DNA of 8,623 nucleotides, taken from positions 1 through 8,623 of the forward strand of contig CAMWNY010000091.1 in the NCBI GenBank assembly GCA_947175775.1, given 5' to 3'. Shown piece by piece: positions 6,770-8,623 of this stretch. Each line of letters starts with the position of its first letter. Position 1 is the stretch's first letter. Below the pieces are notes generated by a model that made no database searches, was not told the DNA's origin, and saw only the letters and a list, made by a program, of their open reading frames with translations. The translations under genes were made by a program, and so were the position numbers. The stretch comes from an uncultured Lachnospiraceae bacterium. GTDB lineage: Bacteria; Bacillota; Clostridia; Lachnospirales; Lachnospiraceae.

Positions 6770-7990
6770 TTACAGACAAATCTTCTGAAAACTCTTCTTG
6801 CCCTTCTTAACGACAAACTCATTCTCAAACGCATCCTTTGCAAAAACAGCCTTCGCATCCGTCACCTTTTCACCGTTTACGGACACGCCGCCCTGCTCCA
6901 CGGCACGCCTTGCCTCGGACTTTGAAGCGGTCATTCCTGCCTTCACCAAAATCGAGAGAATATCAATCACACCGTCCGCAAAATCCGTATCCGCGAGTGT
7001 CGTTTTCGGCATGTTCTCCGAATTTGCACCGCCTGCAAACAGCGCCTTTGCAGCCTCCTGCGCCTTATTGGCTTCCTCCGTGCCATGCACAAGCTGTGTC
7101 AGCTCAAACGCAAGAATTTCCTTAGCCTTATTCAGCTCGCTGCCCTCCCATTTTTCCATCGGCTCAATCTCTTCAAGCGGAAGGAATGTCAGCATTTTAA
7201 TGCACTTAATGACATCTGCGTCAGCGACGTTTCTCCAGTACTGGTAAAATTCGTACGGCGATGTCTTCTCAGCGTCAAGCCATACCGCACCCGACTCCGT
7301 TTTGCCCATTTTCTTCCCCTCGGAATTTAACAGCAGATTAATCGTCATCGCATACGCATCTTTTCCAAGCTTGCGGCGGATTAGCTCCGTACCGCCAAGC
7401 ATGTTGCTCCACTGGTCGTCGCCGCCAAACTGCATGTTGCAGCCGTACTTCTGAAACAACTCCAAAAAGTCGTAGCTCTGCATAATCATGTAATTAAATT
7501 CCAAAAAGCTGAGTCCCCGCTCCATGCGCTGCTTATAGCATTCCGCAGCAAGCATTCTGTTCACGCTGAAATGCGGTCCGACTTCACGCAAAAGCTCCAC
7601 ATAGTTCAAATCCAACAGCCAGTCGCCGTTGTTTACCATAATCGCCTTGTCCTCACCGAACTCAATAAAACGGCTCATCTGCTTTTTAAAGCAGGCAATA
7701 TTATGGTCAATATCCTCCTTTGTAAGCATCTTTCGCATGTCTGTCTTTCCCGACGGGTCGCCAATCATGCCCGTTCCGCCGCCCAAAAGCGCAATCGGTC
7801 TGTTCCCCCCCATCTGAAGACGCTTCATCAGACACAATGCCATGAAATGTCCTACATGAAGGCTGTCCGCCGTCGGGTCAAAGCCAATATAAAATATCGC
7901 CTTTCCGGAATCAATCAGCTCCTTAATCTCCTTTTCGTCCGTTACCTGTGCAATCAATCCCCTTGCCACCAATTCGTCATACAACTGCAT
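6770..7990 (-). CDS. tyrS: Tyrosyl-tRNA synthetase
   Basis: Class I aminoacyl-tRNA synthetase charging tRNA-Tyr in the cytosol. The 406-residue protein carries the HIGH-type motif HVGH (45-48), GGGTGMIGDPSGKT (70-83), the tyrosine-pocket pattern YMIMQSYD (167-174), FGGDDQWSN (188-196) and the KMSKS-type motif KMGKT (227-231). The C-terminal part (about 335-400) is an S4-like RNA-binding domain (ASKSEARRAVEQGGVSVNGEKV). The ATG at 7990 has AGGAGG (7999-8004) 8 bases upstream. Expression is governed by the T-box leader directly upstream, whose UAC specifier matches the product. The gene is transcribed alone and ends at the shared terminator near 6701-6736. Confidence 0.98.
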   Translation of the reverse strand: MQLYDELVARGLIAQVTDEKEIKELIDSGKAIFYIGFDPTADSLHVGHFMALCLMKRLQMGGNRPIALLGGGTGMIGDPSGKTDMRKMLTKEDIDHNIACFKKQMSRFIEFGEDKAIMVNNGDWLLDLNYVELLREVGPHFSVNRMLAAECYKQRMERGLSFLEFNYMIMQSYDFLELFQKYGCNMQFGGDDQWSNMLGGTELIRRKLGKDAYAMTINLLLNSEGKKMGKTESGAVWLDAEKTSPYEFYQYWRNVADADVIKCIKMLTFLPLEEIEPMEKWEGSELNKAKEILAFELTQLVHGTEEANKAQEAAKALFAGGANSENMPKTTLADTDFADGVIDILSILVKAGMTASKSEARRAVEQGGVSVNGEKVTDAKAVFAKDAFENEFVVKKGKKSFQKICL

Positions 7991-8078
7991 TTTGTTTTCC
8001 TCCTATCACATCATCATGTTTTGTTTCAAAGGACAAGGTTTATTTTAAAACAATCTTCATTTGGGCGCCCATATGCAT

Positions 8079-8119
8079 AAAAAAACCCGTCCCTGAACTG
8101 TTTCATTCAAAGGACGAGG
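8079..8119 (-). terminator. Intrinsic terminator of the tyrS T-box leader
   Basis: On the minus strand, CGTCC-T-TTGAA pairs with TTCAGGGACG (one extra base in the 5' arm), followed by GGG and seven T residues (8079-8085). The 5' arm shares its CGTCCTTT with the antiterminator, so the two folds exclude each other. Confidence 0.88.
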
Positions 8120-8145
8120 CTATCTCACCACGTGTTACCACCTTT
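8109..8145 (-). promoter_or_regulatory. T-box core and antiterminator helix
   Basis: The T-box core (8131-8145 on the minus strand) reads AAAGGTGGTAACACG. AAAGG (8141-8145) pairs with CCTTT (8109-8113) and ACG (8131-8133) with CGT (8114-8116), leaving the 7-base bulge TGGTAAC. The classical bulge is TGGNACC followed by GCG, so the sixth bulge base (A for C) and the following ACG differ from consensus while pairing is retained. Confidence 0.85.
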
Positions 8146-8227
8146 ATTCACGCAGAACTCACATTCTGCGCCTCAGTAAGTACGGGATTTCTATCAATCG
8201 AGTAAGGTTCCTTACTCGCCGCGCGCG

Positions 8228-8264
8228 CCATGCGCCGCTTCGGCGGCATATTTCCTCTGCATGG
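8228..8264 (-). repeat. GC-rich bulged stem-loop inside the tyrS leader
   Basis: On the minus strand CCATGC, an 11-base bulge, GCCGC, loop CGAA, GCGGC and GCATGG form a nested stem of 6 plus 5 perfect pairs. It is followed by a run of GC-alternating bases (8221-8227). It lies between the Stem II-like region and the last stems before the antiterminator and lengthens the leader. Confidence 0.6.
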
Positions 8265-8469
8265 GGCTGTGCATAAAAACAAATCCGATACTCCTCCCAA
8301 TATAACGTTTGGGCATTCCGTCACAGCCTACTCTCCATTTTTGGATTTTGGTGTGCAGCTCCGGGAGGTATTCACAAATGCGTTCCCCTGCGTCTCTCAT
8401 CAACCGACTGCTTTCTGTAGGTTTGCACAAAAGCTACTTTTTCCCTTCACAGCTTTTTACTATAACGTG

Positions 8470-8498
8470 ATTATAAACATTCCTGTTTTATTTGTCAA
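8470..8498 (-). promoter_or_regulatory. Consensus sigma-A promoter of tyrS
   Basis: On the minus strand a perfect TTGACA (8493-8498), a 17-base spacer and a perfect TATAAT (8470-8475) give a predicted start near 8463. The -35 box overlaps the final codons of the upstream GGDEF gene (Val-Asp-Lys). Confidence 0.92.
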
Positions 8499-8623
8499 CC
8501 ATATTTTTGACATCCTTGTAAAACGCATACCCGTTTTTCCCATGCTGCTTTACATAGTACATCGCTTCATCCGCCTTTGATACGAGCTGCTCTATATCCT
8601 CTGCGTCATCCGGATAAATACTC
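8488..8623 (-). CDS. GGDEF-domain protein, C-terminal fragment (probable diguanylate cyclase)
   Basis: The last 44 residues of a leftward gene that enters from the right edge: SIYPDDAEDIEQLVSKADEA, then MYYVKQHGKNGYAFYK and a short tail ending NMVDK. The IYPDD...L...ADEAMYxxKxxGKNxYxFY pattern is the usual end of a GGDEF domain, which makes cyclic di-GMP when the upstream active site is intact. The GG(D/E)EF motif itself and any sensor domain are outside the window, so activity cannot be judged. The stop TAA is at 8488-8490. There is no terminator between this gene and the tyrS leader, so its transcripts would read into the T-box terminator. Confidence 0.85.
   Translation of the reverse strand, partial: SIYPDDAEDIEQLVSKADEAMYYVKQHGKNGYAFYKDVKNMVDK

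Larger units (their letters stand above)
8079..8463 (-). promoter_or_regulatory. T-box leader (tRNA-Tyr sensing) of tyrS
   Basis: Read on the minus strand, the leader begins with GAAGGGAAAAAGTAG, the Stem I start with the AGTA of the specifier loop. CAGAAAG and GGTTGATG follow as the AG bulge and distal loop, then GAA-TAC-CTCCC, with the specifier codon UAC (Tyr) at 8368-8370. AGCT/AGCT and GGGA/TCCC pairs with a kink-turn-like interior loop (GTGAA opposite GG) close Stem I. A CCCAA/TTGGG hairpin with CGTTAT loop resembles Stem IIA/B. A 9-bp stem at 8197-8216 and a 7-bp stem at 8151-8170 (CGCAGAA / TTCTGCG) precede the T-box core. In the antiterminator AAAGG pairs CCTTT and ACG pairs CGT around the bulge TGGTAAC. 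TGGT suits the ACCA end of tRNA-Tyr. Uncharged tRNA-Tyr should favour read-through into tyrS. Confidence 0.92.

Noticed and set aside
8062..8071. 10-bp palindrome TGGGCGCCCA downstream of the tyrS terminator
   Set aside because: No loop, no second copy seen and no obvious partner protein; could be chance, so not called as an operator.
7571..8080. A 169-codon plus-strand open frame opposite tyrS and its leader
   Set aside because: It is antisense to the well-supported tyrS and the T-box leader, with a composition that looks like a shadow frame.
8212..8430. A 72-codon minus-strand frame inside the tyrS leader
   Set aside because: It covers Stem I and the GC-rich stem of the T-box; RNA structure explains the sequence better and there is no ribosome binding site.
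8079..8463. Tandem T-boxes as an explanation for the long leader
   Set aside because: Only one AG bulge/GGTTG distal loop, one specifier and one T-box core are present; the later AGTAG-like sequence fits Stem II better.

Overview
The window looks like a chromosomal housekeeping region from a low-to-mid GC Clostridia-type Firmicute, most likely a member of the Lachnospiraceae. This is inferred from the Tyr-specific T-box leader, consensus sigma-A promoters, AGGAGG-type ribosome binding sites, and the gene order DUF512 radical SAM, der, plsY, gpsA. Species cannot be named from the sequence alone. I see no mobile element, CRISPR array, rRNA or tRNA, and no obvious foreign DNA.

Layout. Positions 1-5112 hold a leftward cluster, transcribed in the order DUF512/PDZ radical SAM protein, der (ribosome assembly GTPase), plsY and gpsA (two steps of phospholipid synthesis), then a MoxR-type AAA+ ATPase cut by the left edge. 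The gaps are 15, 53, 84 and 32 bases and I see no terminator between the genes, so they are probably one operon. Positions 5113-5449 are a rich divergent regulatory region. Two sigma-A promoters stand back to back with abutting -35 boxes, one driving the leftward operon and one driving prs. The leaders carry several strong inverted repeats. Positions 5450-6640 are prs, a long and divergent PRPP synthetase. Positions 6641-6769 hold a bidirectional terminator between the convergent prs and tyrS.

Positions 6770-7990 are tyrS on the minus strand. It is preceded by a long leader (about 7991-8463) with the T-box parts I could recognise: AG-bulge and GGTTG-type distal sequence, specifier codon UAC for tyrosine, T-box core, competing antiterminator and intrinsic terminator. 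Its consensus promoter overlaps the end of the upstream gene, a GGDEF-domain protein whose last 44 residues lie at 8488-8623.

Together the genes cover translation (tyrosyl-tRNA supply, ribosome assembly), nucleotide precursors (PRPP) and membrane lipid synthesis (G3P and lysophosphatidate). The least explained parts are the prs/DUF512 divergent leaders, which carry a pair of related hairpins with compensating stem changes, and the function of the DUF512 radical SAM protein.
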